A stretch of 64,000 nucleotides of DNA from Moraxellaceae bacterium (GTDB lineage: Bacteria; Pseudomonadota; Gammaproteobacteria; Pseudomonadales; Moraxellaceae). The notes under the pieces were generated by a model. That model searched no databases and was not told the origin of the DNA. It saw only the letters and a program-made list of their open reading frames with translations. Location: assembly GCA_030646295.1 (NCBI GenBank), contig JAUSND010000003.1:496001-560000 (forward strand), written 5' to 3'. This document shows, piece after piece, positions 7,500-16,397 of the stretch; the first letter of the stretch is position 1, and each line of letters begins with the position of its first letter. A program made the position numbers and the translations under genes.

Positions 7500-9104
7500 A
7501 TGCGCAAGTGGAATGGCTGGGGGGATGAGTCGACTGACTTTCCTGCAAATCCCGGCATCAAGTCTTTTCTCAGGCAGGAACTGGGCGATTCCAGTGCCTT
7601 GCGTGATGCCTCGCGGGACGAGGTGATTGCGACAGTCCCTCCCTCCCGTCTGCCCTCCCATCCTCTTGTCTCGGTTGATCCCTGGTTGCGTGTATTGCAT
7701 GCCCGTGGACAGAGCCTTCCGGACTGGCTGGCCTTGCGCTCGGGCCGCATGGCGCCTTTTCCCGATGGTGTGGCAGAGCCCGCCACCTCGGCTGAGGTGC
7801 AGGATTTGCTGGCATGGGCCAAGGCCCGGGATGTGACGGTCATTCCCTATGGTGGCGGTACCTCTGTTGCGGGTCACATCAATCCTCTTGCGGCTGGGCG
7901 GCCTGTCCTGACGCTTTCGCTCGCCCGCATGAACGGATTGATTGGTCTTGACCGGGAGTCGCAACTGGCCACGATCGGTGCGGGTGCAAATGGACCACAA
8001 GTCGAGGCTCTGCTGAATGCTGAAGGCTATACGCTGGGGCATTTTCCGCAGTCTTTCGAGTTGTCCACGCTGGGTGGCTGGGTGGTAACCCGCTCCAGTG
8101 GGCAGCAGTCGATGCGCTATGGTCGCATTGAGCAAATGTTTGCGGGTGGTCGCCTTGAAACCTTGCAGGGAACGATGGATATCCCGACCTTTCCGGCCTC
8201 CAGTGCCGGTCCGGATTTGCGGGAAATCGTGCTTGGGTCGGAAGGGCGCATTGGCGTGCTTACCGAGGTCAAGGTTCGAGTGACACGCCAGCCGGAGTGC
8301 GAAGAGTTCCGTGCGTTTTTCCTTCCGGACTGGTTGTCGGCCAGCACGGCCATTCGTGAACTGGCTCAACTGCGGTTGCCGTTCTCCATGTTGCGGTTGA
8401 GCAATGCGGATGAAACACGTACCCAGCTCGTCATGGCAGGTCACGGCAAGCAGATTGCGCTGCTCGACAAGTATCTGCGTCTGCGTGGGGCGGGTGATGG
8501 TCGCTGCATGATGATGGTTGGTCTCACCGGCTCACGTGCCACGGTACGTTTTGCCTTGCGTGAGCTTGAGCGGCAATTGGGCCGGTATGACGCAGTGGGG
8601 ACGGGGCAGCTACTGGGAAGAAAGTGGGCAGCAAACCGGTTCCGCTCGCCTTACCTGCGAGAGTCATTGTGGCAGCTTGGCTATGCGGTTGATACGCTGG
8701 AAACGGCGGTTGACTGGCCGCGAGTAACGCCAGCGCTTGAGGCGATCGAATCGGCCTTGCGTGATGGCTTGTCTGATGAAGGTGAGCGTGTGTTCCCGTT
8801 CACGCACCTTTCACATCTTTACTCGCAGGGCTCCAGTATCTACACAACCTATGTGTACCGTGCCGGTAAAAACTACGAAGAGACGCTTGCCCGCTGGGAG
8901 AAGCTCAAGAAGGTTGCCAGTGAGGCAATTGTGCGCATGGGTGGCACCATCAGTCACCAGCATGGTGTCGGACGTGACCATGCCCCCTACCTGCCTGCAG
9001 AAAAAGGCGAACTGGGCATGAAGGCACTGACAGCCATTTGCCGTCATTTTGATCCGGAGTGTCACTTGAATCCTGGAAAGTTACTGCTGGATGAGGAGAA
9101 CTGA
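7500..9104 (+). CDS. FAD-binding oxidase, alkyl-dihydroxyacetone-phosphate synthase-like
   Basis: 534 residues from the ATG at 7500 (GAGG upstream; a TTG at 7464 is less likely). The N-terminal RKWNGWGDE box, the PP-loop of the FAD-binding type 4 domain (VIPYGGGTSVAGHI) and the C-terminal GGTISHQHGVGRDH ... HLNPGKLL are those of alkyl-DHAP synthase (AGPS) and its bacterial relatives. AGPS swaps the acyl chain of acyl-DHAP for a fatty alcohol, making the ether bond; the HxHGVG histidine block is kept. Many bacterial homologues are annotated only as FAD-linked oxidases, so the reaction is not certain. The next gene begins 2 bases after the stop codon, and its product makes DHAP, which supports a glycerol-phosphate link. 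Confidence 0.8.
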   Translation: MRKWNGWGDESTDFPANPGIKSFLRQELGDSSALRDASRDEVIATVPPSRLPSHPLVSVDPWLRVLHARGQSLPDWLALRSGRMAPFPDGVAEPATSAEVQDLLAWAKARDVTVIPYGGGTSVAGHINPLAAGRPVLTLSLARMNGLIGLDRESQLATIGAGANGPQVEALLNAEGYTLGHFPQSFELSTLGGWVVTRSSGQQSMRYGRIEQMFAGGRLETLQGTMDIPTFPASSAGPDLREIVLGSEGRIGVLTEVKVRVTRQPECEEFRAFFLPDWLSASTAIRELAQLRLPFSMLRLSNADETRTQLVMAGHGKQIALLDKYLRLRGAGDGRCMMMVGLTGSRATVRFALRELERQLGRYDAVGTGQLLGRKWAANRFRSPYLRESLWQLGYAVDTLETAVDWPRVTPALEAIESALRDGLSDEGERVFPFTHLSHLYSQGSSIYTTYVYRAGKNYEETLARWEKLKKVASEAIVRMGGTISHQHGVGRDHAPYLPAEKGELGMKALTAICRHFDPECHLNPGKLLLDEEN

Positions 9105-9106
9105 GC

Positions 9107-10711
9107 ATGACTCATCGTATTCGACAGGATCGTGCTGCGGCATGGGAAAAACTGGCGCATGAAGAGTGGGAGCTGATTGTCATTGGCGGCGGTATTACCG
9201 GGGCAGGGGTGGCACGAGAGGCCGCCCGTCGTGGCCTCAAGACCCTGCTGGTCGAGCAGCGCGACTACGCCTGGGGAACATCAAGCCGATCTTCGAAAAT
9301 GGTTCATGGTGGCCTGCGTTATGTTGCACAGGGCGACATCAAGCTGACCTGGCATTCCCTGACCGAGCGTGAGCGTCTGCTGATTGAGGCCCCCGGGTTG
9401 GTCACGCGCATGGGTTACTGGTTTGCCCACTACCGTCATGTTTTCCCCGGACGGTTTGTCTTTGGCATCCTGTTGCGCATTTATGATTTTCTGGCCGGGG
9501 TAAGGGATCGCCGCTTTCTCAAGAGGAAGGATTTTCTGGCCAGAATGCCAGGCTACCGTGATGCGAACCTGACAGGGGCTTCGCGCTATACCGATGCACT
9601 GGTGGATGACTCGCGTCTGGTCATGCGAGTGCTTGATGAAGCGGGTGCCGATGGTGCCCTTGCCCTGAATTACGTAAAAGCTGAATCGCTCATCATGGAA
9701 AATGGCCGGGTAGCGGGCCTGAATCTTTGTGATGGCATCACCGGAGCAGTGGCTCCGGTAAAAGCCAGGGCGGTGATCAATGCCACGGGCGCATGGGCTG
9801 ACCGCTTGCGTGAAAAACTGGCCGGGGAGCGCAAGGTGCGTCCCCAGCGCGGCAGTCATGTTGTGCTGGCACCGGGACGCTTGCCGATTGAGGAAGCGGT
9901 CATTTTCATGCATCCGCAGGACAAGCGGCCACTGTTCATTTATCCATGGGAAGGTCGCACCGTGATTGGAACGACCGACCTTGATCATCGTGAGGATCTG
10001 GACGTCGAGGCATCCATTACGGCGCAGGAGTTTGATTACATCCTGCAGGGAGCAAACTCCCAGTTTCCGAATGAGAAACTGACCCGCGATGATGTCATTG
10101 CAAGCTTCAGTGGGGTGCGTCCGATTGTTGCGTCAGGAAGTGGTGTGAATCCCTCTGCCGAGCGTCGTGATCACAGCGTCTGGGACGATGCCGGTCTGAT
10201 CACTGTAACGGGTGGCAAGCTCACCACGTTCCGGCTGATTGCACTGGATGCCCTCAAGGCGGCCTCAACGTATTTTCCGAAGATTGATGCGAGCGATACC
10301 AAGGCACCAGTGTTTCGCCCGGTTGGCCTGATTGATACCACCTGGCCGGCTTCTGATCTGAAACGTCTCAAGGGGCGCTTTGGTTTCTATACTGGCCAGT
10401 TTCTGCAGGAAGCAGCATCTGCCGAGATGGAGGCCATCCCGCAACTGGAAACGTTGTGGGCAGAGCTTCGCTGGGCGGCACGTTATGAGCAGGTGGAGCA
10501 TCTGGATGACCTCCTGTTGCGACGGACCCGCATAGGCTTGCTCATGGCAGAAGGTGGCAGTTCGCTGCTGCTGCATGTGCGTGCAGTGTGTCAGGCGGAA
10601 CTTGGCTGGGATGATGCGCGCTGGGCGGCCGAGACGGAGCGTTATCGTGAAATCTGGTTGGCGCATTACGGTGTGCCTGCTGAAAAAGTAACACAGAGCG
10701 CAGCAGCCTGA
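9107..10711 (+). CDS. glpD: FAD-dependent glycerol-3-phosphate dehydrogenase
   Basis: 534 residues. The N-terminal dinucleotide motif VIGGGITGAGVAREAARRG and the following TSSRSSKMVHGGLRYV stretch are diagnostic of the aerobic, membrane-associated GlpD family, which oxidises sn-glycerol-3-phosphate to DHAP and passes electrons to quinone. The C-terminal DAO_C domain (about residues 400-520) is present. The gene lies between an AGPS-like oxidase (2 bases upstream) and an FGGY kinase (12 bases downstream), without glpF or glpR, so it is probably a pathway-specific paralogue rather than the general glycerol catabolic enzyme. Confidence 0.88.
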   Translation: MTHRIRQDRAAAWEKLAHEEWELIVIGGGITGAGVAREAARRGLKTLLVEQRDYAWGTSSRSSKMVHGGLRYVAQGDIKLTWHSLTERERLLIEAPGLVTRMGYWFAHYRHVFPGRFVFGILLRIYDFLAGVRDRRFLKRKDFLARMPGYRDANLTGASRYTDALVDDSRLVMRVLDEAGADGALALNYVKAESLIMENGRVAGLNLCDGITGAVAPVKARAVINATGAWADRLREKLAGERKVRPQRGSHVVLAPGRLPIEEAVIFMHPQDKRPLFIYPWEGRTVIGTTDLDHREDLDVEASITAQEFDYILQGANSQFPNEKLTRDDVIASFSGVRPIVASGSGVNPSAERRDHSVWDDAGLITVTGGKLTTFRLIALDALKAASTYFPKIDASDTKAPVFRPVGLIDTTWPASDLKRLKGRFGFYTGQFLQEAASAEMEAIPQLETLWAELRWAARYEQVEHLDDLLLRRTRIGLLMAEGGSSLLLHVRAVCQAELGWDDARWAAETERYREIWLAHYGVPAEKVTQSAAA

Positions 10712-10723
10712 GGGCAACGTCTC

Positions 10724-12277
10724 ATGACTGAAACCATCCTGGCAATCGACAATGGCACGCAAAGCGTGCGTGCCTTGCTGTTTGATCGTGATGGTCGGTT
10801 GCTGTTCCGGTCACAGGTAAAGTTTGATCCCGTGTATCACTCGCCTCTGCCAGGATATGCCGAGCAGTCTGCGGAGTATTACTGGGAGTGTCTGGTACGC
10901 GCAGTACGGGGACTCTGGGTGCAGGGCGCCTTACCGGGTGATGTGGTTGGTGTCACCCTTACGACGCAGCGGGGGACGGTGGTTCCGGTTGACAGGGAGG
11001 GAAACGCGTTGCGTCCTGCCATTACCTGGCTGGATCAGCGTGAGGCTTCGCAACTGCCAACATTGTCACTGCACTGGCAGGCCATTTTTCATGCGCTGGG
11101 GGCGACCGATACGGTCAGGCAGTTCCTGCGTCAGGCTGAGCCCAACTGGCTGGCCCAGCATGAACCGGCGATGTTCCGTGACATGCACAAGTGTCTGCTG
11201 CTTTCGGGCTACCTTACGCATCGTCTCACCGGCCGTTTTCGGGATGCGGTGGCAGCACAAGTTGGCTATGTGCCATTCGACTTCCATCGGCAGGAGTGGG
11301 CACGCCCGTGGGACTGGAAGTGGCAGGCCATGCCCTTGCGCCGGGAACATTTGCCTGATCTGGTGCCGGCAGGCGGGGTGCTGGGGACGATTACTGCCGC
11401 TGTGTCTGCCGAGACGGGAATTCCGGCGGGATTGCCCCTGATGGCGTCTGGAGCAGACAAGGCCTGCGAGGTTCTGGGTTCAGGGTGTCTGGATCCACGG
11501 ATAGGGGCGCTCAGTTTTGGTACGACCGCCACCATCAATACCATCCGTAAGAATTATGTTGAGGTAACCCCCCTGTTGCCACCGTATCCGGCACCGGTGC
11601 CGGGACACTACTGCACCGAGGTGCAGACGTTGCGTGGTTTCTGGATGGTGAACTGGTTCCGTGAGCAGTTTGGTGCCGAGGATGTGGCTATTGCGGCAGC
11701 AGAGGGCATTCCGGTGGAGCAGGTCTTCGAGCGTCACCTGCAGCAAACCCCGGCAGGAAACATGGGTTTGATGCTGCAGCCATACTGGTCGCCGGGGGTG
11801 CGTGATCCGGGGCGTGAGGCCAAGGGCGCCCTGATCGGTTTTGGCGATGTGCATGGTCGTCCGCATGTCTACCGGGCGATTGTTGAAGGTTTGATGTACG
11901 CCTTGAAAGACAGTGCCGGCCGGATTGAAAAGCGGGCCAGCGTGAACCTGCGCAGTCTGCGGGTATCGGGTGGTGGTGCGCAGTCGGATGCGGTAGTACA
12001 GATTGCGGCTGATGTATTCGGCTTGCCGGTGGAGCGGCCGCACACTACGGAAACATCGGGTCTAGGGGCTGCCATTTGTGCGGCGGTAGGGTTGGGTTTG
12101 CAGCCGGACTTTCCCACCGCAGTGGCGCGGATGACGCGTGTTGGCCATACCGTAACGCCGGACAAGTCGCGTCAGGCCTTGTACCATAAGCTCTACACGC
12201 GGGTTTACCAGCCGCTGTATACACAATTGCAACCGCTGTATCGGGAGATTCGCAGCATTACCGGCTATCCTCGCTAG
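10724..12277 (+). CDS. FGGY-family carbohydrate kinase
   Basis: 517 residues. The actin-like ATPase fold is seen in ILAIDNGTQSVRALLFDRDG (residues 5-24), GVTLTTQRGTVVPVD and the C-terminal LRVSGGGAQSDAVVQIAAD phosphate-binding block. The family phosphorylates polyols or sugars such as glycerol or xylulose; the sequence differs from textbook GlpK (no obvious glycerol-site signature), so the substrate is open. It is the third gene of the operon with the AGPS-like oxidase and GlpD. A kinase making a glycerol-phosphate-like compound, followed by GlpD oxidation, would be a coherent pathway; this is inference. Confidence 0.82.
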   Translation: MTETILAIDNGTQSVRALLFDRDGRLLFRSQVKFDPVYHSPLPGYAEQSAEYYWECLVRAVRGLWVQGALPGDVVGVTLTTQRGTVVPVDREGNALRPAITWLDQREASQLPTLSLHWQAIFHALGATDTVRQFLRQAEPNWLAQHEPAMFRDMHKCLLLSGYLTHRLTGRFRDAVAAQVGYVPFDFHRQEWARPWDWKWQAMPLRREHLPDLVPAGGVLGTITAAVSAETGIPAGLPLMASGADKACEVLGSGCLDPRIGALSFGTTATINTIRKNYVEVTPLLPPYPAPVPGHYCTEVQTLRGFWMVNWFREQFGAEDVAIAAAEGIPVEQVFERHLQQTPAGNMGLMLQPYWSPGVRDPGREAKGALIGFGDVHGRPHVYRAIVEGLMYALKDSAGRIEKRASVNLRSLRVSGGGAQSDAVVQIAADVFGLPVERPHTTETSGLGAAICAAVGLGLQPDFPTAVARMTRVGHTVTPDKSRQALYHKLYTRVYQPLYTQLQPLYREIRSITGYPR

Positions 12278-12317
12278 GCCGGAGCGGCTTCCGGCATTAT
12301 TTTCTGAGGATTTCTTC

Positions 12318-13163
12318 ATGACAGTGACGCGTCGTCACCTTCTCGTACTTCCCCTTGTTCTGGCCCTGGCGGCCTGTTCCAGTACCACGCAGGAAGGTGC
12401 TACCGGCGTGAAGCGCAAGCAATTGCTGCTTCTGCCCAGTGCGCAGGTGGATGCCATGTCGCTGGAGTCCTACAAGGGTGAGCTGGGCAAGGCGCAACAG
12501 GCTGGCAAGCTCAATACAGACAAGGCCAATCTCGAGCGTATCCGGGTGATTGCTGATCGTCTGGTGCCACATGTTGCAACCTTTCGCCAGGATGCATTGC
12601 AGTGGCAGTGGGAAGTGAATCTTGAAACACGTGACGAGCTGAACGCCTACTGTGCTCCGGGCGGAAAAATCATGTTTTTCACCGGAATCATTACCAAGCT
12701 GCGCCTGACCGATGACGAGATTGCAGCGATCATGGGACATGAAATAGCCCATGCCTTGCGTGAACATGGTCGTGAGCGCATGTCCACTGCCTATGCACAA
12801 CAGACGGGTATGTCATTGCTGGCGGTACTGGGTAATGTGACGGCTGAAAACATGGCATTGCTTGAGACTGCTGCACAAGTGGGCCTGACGCTGCCGCACA
12901 GCCGCGGTCAGGAAGCAGAAGCAGATATCGTGGGCCTGGAGCTGATGGCGCGTGCCGGTTACAACCCGGCAGCGGCGATTTCCCTCTGGGAAAAAATGGG
13001 ACAGGCCAACGGGGCCGGCGGGCCAGCCTTCATGAGTACGCACCCTTCAGGTACACAGCGAATAGATGGCATCAACTCCCTGTTGCCAAGGGTTAATCCC
13101 TTGTATCAGGCAGCACGAAGCAGCCTTGGCAAATTGCCACCGCGTATTATTCCGCGGACCTGA
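12318..13163 (+). CDS. M48-family zinc metalloprotease, lipoprotein
   Basis: 281 residues. An N-terminal signal ending in LALAACSS gives a lipobox Cys, so the protein should be anchored to a membrane facing the periplasm. GHEIAHALREHGRER carries the HExxH zinc motif, and QEAEADIVGLELMARAGY supplies the third ligand (Glu). This resembles the E. coli YggG/LoiP and BepA group, which process or quality-control outer-membrane proteins. It follows the FGGY kinase gene by 40 bases on the same strand and may be read through from it; a functional link is not evident. Confidence 0.87.
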   Translation: MTVTRRHLLVLPLVLALAACSSTTQEGATGVKRKQLLLLPSAQVDAMSLESYKGELGKAQQAGKLNTDKANLERIRVIADRLVPHVATFRQDALQWQWEVNLETRDELNAYCAPGGKIMFFTGIITKLRLTDDEIAAIMGHEIAHALREHGRERMSTAYAQQTGMSLLAVLGNVTAENMALLETAAQVGLTLPHSRGQEAEADIVGLELMARAGYNPAAAISLWEKMGQANGAGGPAFMSTHPSGTQRIDGINSLLPRVNPLYQAARSSLGKLPPRIIPRT

Positions 13164-13178
13164 TCTGCTTGCGGGTAT

Positions 13179-13218
13179 GAAAAACCGCCCAGGCCAACAG
13201 CCGGGGCGGTTTTTTTAT
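13179..13218 (+). terminator. Rho-independent terminator between convergent genes
   Basis: AACCGCCC pairs with GGGGCGGTT around a loop, preceded by five A and followed by seven T. It can serve the M48 protease gene and the convergent diiron gene. Confidence 0.8.
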
Positions 13219-13238
13219 GGCCAGCATTCAGTGCGGTT

Positions 13239-14324
13239 TCAATAAAGCGGCTTTGACAGTTCGGCCCAGTCGATGTCACCGTCACTGACGGCATTCTCGT
13301 ACTCCAGTATGCCGAGCGCTTCGAACTTCGGTCGGACAGTATCGGTAAGCAGGCCGATGCGGGCCAGGTTGGGGATGATGCGTGAGAACAGAAACTTGCG
13401 GAAATACTCCATGACGGATGCGTTCAGCACCCGCTCACGGGCGGCAGCGACGTCCCAGCCGAACTCCACAAAAACCTCCGTGGCAATCAGGCGTTCCCGC
13501 ATTACGACGCAAGCCTCGTAAGCAAATTGCGCGCGCTCCTCGATTTCTTCCTCCGTCATGTGTTTCACCACGTACTCAAGGTAGTTGACGCCAAATGTTA
13601 CGTGCCGTGCCTCGTCGCGCGTGATGAGGTAGATGATTTCCTTGAGCAGGGGATCCAGCGACACCATGCGCATGGTGTTGAAGGCGGCCAGTGCCAGTCC
13701 TTCAATGATGATCTGCATGCCGATGAATTTCAGGTCCCAGCGCGGGTCGGAAAGAATCTTGTCCAGCAGCAGTTTCAGGTGCGGGTTTACCGGGTACATG
13801 AAACCGATCTTTTCCTGGATGTAGCGGTTGAATGTTTCCACGTGCCGCGCTTCGTCAAATGTTTGTGAGGCGGCATACAATTTGGCATCAAACGTTGGGG
13901 CGCATGAAGTCAGTTGTGACGCAACGAGCAGGGCACCCTGCTCACCGTGAAGGAACTGCGAAAGTGTCCATGACTGGTTGTGCCAGGAGAAACGCAGCTT
14001 TTCCTCGTCACTCAGTTTCTCAAAAGGCTCATAACCGACAAAAGGATTGAAGTTCTGGTCAACGGGCGGCTGACTGTGAGGGTAGTACTGATCCCAGTTG
14101 AGGTCGGATTCCTGGTTCCAGTTCAGTTCCTTGCCCAGCTGGTAGAGCTTGCGGATGCGGCCATCCACTGTTTCGTAGTCCCAGTTGTAGCTGCCTGTCA
14201 GGGGCGTCTGGAAGATCTCGGCGATATCGTTGACCTCACGCTCGGTCATTTGTGCTTCGGGGGTCCCCGCTACCGGGAAAAAACGGATGTTGTCCGGTGT
14301 GGTTTTCACAAACTGGATGCTCAT
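13239..14324 (-). CDS. Ferritin-like diiron (ribonucleotide-reductase R2-like) protein
   Basis: 361 residues, all helical. Diiron ligands are suggested by two Glu-x-x-His motifs, FDEARHVE (about residue 160) and RDEARHVTFG (about residue 240), together with single glutamates in FLHGEQGALL and IIEGLAL. The pattern is that of ferritin-like diiron oxygenases or desaturases and R2-like oxidases rather than true NrdB, which has a different ligand context and partner. No ferredoxin or reductase gene is adjacent. Substrate unknown. It stands alone, divergent from bolA. Confidence 0.75.
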   Translation of the reverse strand: MSIQFVKTTPDNIRFFPVAGTPEAQMTEREVNDIAEIFQTPLTGSYNWDYETVDGRIRKLYQLGKELNWNQESDLNWDQYYPHSQPPVDQNFNPFVGYEPFEKLSDEEKLRFSWHNQSWTLSQFLHGEQGALLVASQLTSCAPTFDAKLYAASQTFDEARHVETFNRYIQEKIGFMYPVNPHLKLLLDKILSDPRWDLKFIGMQIIIEGLALAAFNTMRMVSLDPLLKEIIYLITRDEARHVTFGVNYLEYVVKHMTEEEIEERAQFAYEACVVMRERLIATEVFVEFGWDVAAARERVLNASVMEYFRKFLFSRIIPNLARIGLLTDTVRPKFEALGILEYENAVSDGDIDWAELSKPLY

Positions 14325-14470
14325 GGCGAGACGACTCCACTGGTGTGCCGGGTCTGGCTTGACCCTTTCGAATATATGCCTTGGTCCTGCCTCGGGGAGC
14401 TGTTTTGGGACTGCTGGGTCATGTTTGCGACAAGTGGGCAGATCAGTCCACGGGATGTCGTCAATGGCCG

Positions 14471-14476
14471 TATAAT
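14471..14476 (+). promoter_or_regulatory. Probable -10 element of bolA
   Basis: A perfect TATAAT 33 bases before the bolA start codon. No good -35 hexamer is seen at 16-18 bases, which would suit a stress or activator-dependent promoter. Confidence 0.45.
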
Positions 14477-14509
14477 TGCGCTGTCCCGTTTTCCCTGGAG
14501 TCCTGTCCC

Positions 14510-14818
14510 ATGTCCCGCCAGCAGCGTATCGAGGAGCACCTCAAGAGCGGTTTCTCTCCGCTTTACCTTGAGGTGTTGAACGAGTCACACAACCACAGTG
14601 CCGGCAACGATACCCATTTCAAGCTGGTGGTGGTCAGTGCCGATTTTGCCGGTTTGCGTGCCGTGGCTCGTCATCAGAAGGTGTATGCGCTGATGGCCGA
14701 TGAAATGGCGCAGGGCCTGCATGCCCTGGCCTTGCATCTGTATACGCCGGAAGAGTGGGCGGAATCGGGGGCGGCGCCTGACAGCCCGGCATGTCGTGGG
14801 GGCAGCAAGCGTGGCTGA
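14510..14818 (+). CDS. bolA: BolA family protein
   Basis: 102 residues from the ATG at 14510 (GGAG upstream). The central [13 protein letters not shown] and [12 protein letters not shown] ... RHQKVYALM are the conserved BolA fold, including the His residues used for Fe-S cluster sharing with monothiol glutaredoxins. E. coli BolA (105 residues) is a morphogene and transcription factor; family members act in Fe-S trafficking. Its end overlaps the start of trhO by 8 bases, so the two are coupled. Confidence 0.9.
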   Translation: MSRQQRIEEHLKSGFSPLYLEVLNESHNHSAGNDTHFKLVVVSADFAGLRAVARHQKVYALMADEMAQGLHALALHLYTPEEWAESGAAPDSPACRGGSKRG

Positions 14819-15713
14819 GTCGATTGTTGTAGCTGCGCTTTACCACTTTGCCGCGTTGCCGGATTTCAGGGACAAGCAGCAACCGTTGAAGGAGCGCTGC
14901 GTCGAGCTGGGCGTGCGGGGAACGCTGTTGCTGGCGGAAGAGGGAATCAACGGCACCATCTCGGGTACCCGCGAAGGTATTGATGCCATTCTGGCGTTCA
15001 TCCGGGCAGATGAGCGGCTTGCCGATCTGGATCACAAGGAGTCATTCAGTGACCGTCATCCGTTCCGCCGGATGAAGGTCAAGCTCAAGAAGGAAATCGT
15101 GACACTGGGTGTGCCAGGCGTCGACCCCAACCGGCTGGTGGGTACCTATGTCGATCCGGAAGACTGGAATGCGCTCATCAGTGATCCCGATGTTGTCGTG
15201 ATTGATACGCGCAATGATTACGAGGTGGCACTGGGGACGTTCCGCAATGCGGTTGATCCGCATACCCACAGCTTTCGCGAATTTCCGGAGTATGTGCGCG
15301 AGCACTTCGATCCTGCCCGTCACCGCAAGGTAGCCATGTTCTGCACCGGTGGTATCCGCTGCGAGAAGGCCTCCAGTTTCATGCTGGGAGAGGGCTATGC
15401 CGAGGTCTATCACCTCAAGGGCGGCATTCTGAAGTATCTGGAGAAGGTCAAACCGGAAGAAAGCCTGTGGGAAGGCGAGTGCTTCGTCTTTGATCACCGC
15501 GTGGGTGTGACGCATGGTCTGGGTGAGGGCGAGAGCGAGATGTGTTTTGGCTGTGGTCACCCGGTCAGGCCGGAGGAGCGGGAGTCACCGTATTACGAGG
15601 AGGGTGTGAGTTGCCAGTATTGCGTGGCCTCACTCACGGAAGAGAGGAAGTCACGCCTGCGCGAGCGCATGCACCAGATTACGCTGGCCCGCGCTCGCGG
15701 CCTGGAAGGCTGA
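14811..15713 (+). CDS. trhO: tRNA uridine(34) hydroxylase, rhodanese-like
   Basis: 300 residues from a GTG at 14811, which has GGGGG 8 bases upstream and overlaps the bolA stop. An N-terminal acylphosphatase-like part ([13 protein letters not shown]) is followed by a rhodanese domain with active-site Cys in [13 protein letters not shown], and a C-terminal Cys cluster ([12 protein letters not shown] ... CQYC). This is the YceA/TrhO family, which makes 5-hydroxyuridine at the wobble position of some tRNAs. Length and all motifs fit. Confidence 0.93.
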   Translation: MAESIVVAALYHFAALPDFRDKQQPLKERCVELGVRGTLLLAEEGINGTISGTREGIDAILAFIRADERLADLDHKESFSDRHPFRRMKVKLKKEIVTLGVPGVDPNRLVGTYVDPEDWNALISDPDVVVIDTRNDYEVALGTFRNAVDPHTHSFREFPEYVREHFDPARHRKVAMFCTGGIRCEKASSFMLGEGYAEVYHLKGGILKYLEKVKPEESLWEGECFVFDHRVGVTHGLGEGESEMCFGCGHPVRPEERESPYYEEGVSCQYCVASLTEERKSRLRERMHQITLARARGLEG

Positions 15714-15715
15714 TG

Positions 15716-16282
15716 TCAGATCGTTCTGGGTGCGTAAAAGTGCAGGTACAGCTCGGTCAGCACATCAGGGATTTGTTGCGCCAGCTCGCGTGAGAGCTTG
15801 GGGTCGCGGCGCAGGGGCTGCAGCTCGGGCTCGTCGATCAGGTCGGACAGCACCACCATGGGCAGCGTGAGGTCGGCAATCAGGTCTTCATCGCCCTCGT
15901 ACCAGCTGTTCTCCTCCATGAACATGCCTTCCATGAAGCCGACACACCAGTCATTCAGTGCGGTGGGCTCGCCGGTCTTGAGGACCAGCGGGCAGGGCAG
16001 GGCCAGTGGCTGGCCATGATAAAGCGTGGCATGGATCTCCGTCTGCCAGGCAACCAGCGCCTCGGTAATGGCCGTGGCTTTGGCGGCGTCGGCGCACACT
16101 GGCTGATCGTCAAAGAGTACCTTGATCCAGGCGGCAACAGGCGGTGTGCGCGGGCCAACGGTGACGGCACTCAGAAAGCCGTGGGTTGCCACGAAGTCCA
16201 GCCCGTCGGTGTTGTCCTCGCCGTCCAGAAAGTCTTCCAGCAGCTGGCGGGTGGCATCGGGCAGGGCATGAAGTTCGTGCAT
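15716..16282 (-). CDS. YecA/UPF0149 family protein
   Basis: 188 residues from the ATG at 16282, which has AGGAG 8 bases upstream. FLSAVTVGPRTPPVAAWI near residue 40 and the NDWCVGFMEGM block in the middle are typical of UPF0149/YgfB/YecA proteins; there is no C-terminal SEC-C zinc motif. Members are small helical cytoplasmic proteins of largely unclear role. The gene is convergent with trhO (stop codons 2 bases apart) and divergent from recQ. Confidence 0.82.
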   Translation of the reverse strand: MHELHALPDATRQLLEDFLDGEDNTDGLDFVATHGFLSAVTVGPRTPPVAAWIKVLFDDQPVCADAAKATAITEALVAWQTEIHATLYHGQPLALPCPLVLKTGEPTALNDWCVGFMEGMFMEENSWYEGDEDLIADLTLPMVVLSDLIDEPELQPLRRDPKLSRELAQQIPDVLTELYLHFYAPRTI

Positions 16283-16360
16283 GTCGGACTCTCCTAGTAA
16301 AGCCGGCATTGTAGTCGAGTGTTGCCAATTTCCCTATCGGCAGGATGTCGGACGGTCTTG

Positions 16361-16389
16361 CTGACAGGGTGTGTGCCATCCCCCATAAT
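16361..16389 (+). promoter_or_regulatory. Probable recQ promoter
   Basis: CTGACA (16361-16366), a 17-base spacer and CATAAT (16384-16389), 8 bases before the recQ ATG. The leader would be very short, with no clear Shine-Dalgarno sequence. Confidence 0.5.
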
Positions 16390-16397
16390 CGCCGCCC

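Noticed and set aside
6352-12277. DUF4062 gene and the AGPS-like operon as one defence island
   Set aside because: The downstream genes are metabolic, the gap of 119 bases has no shared operon sign, and there are no other defence-type genes around.
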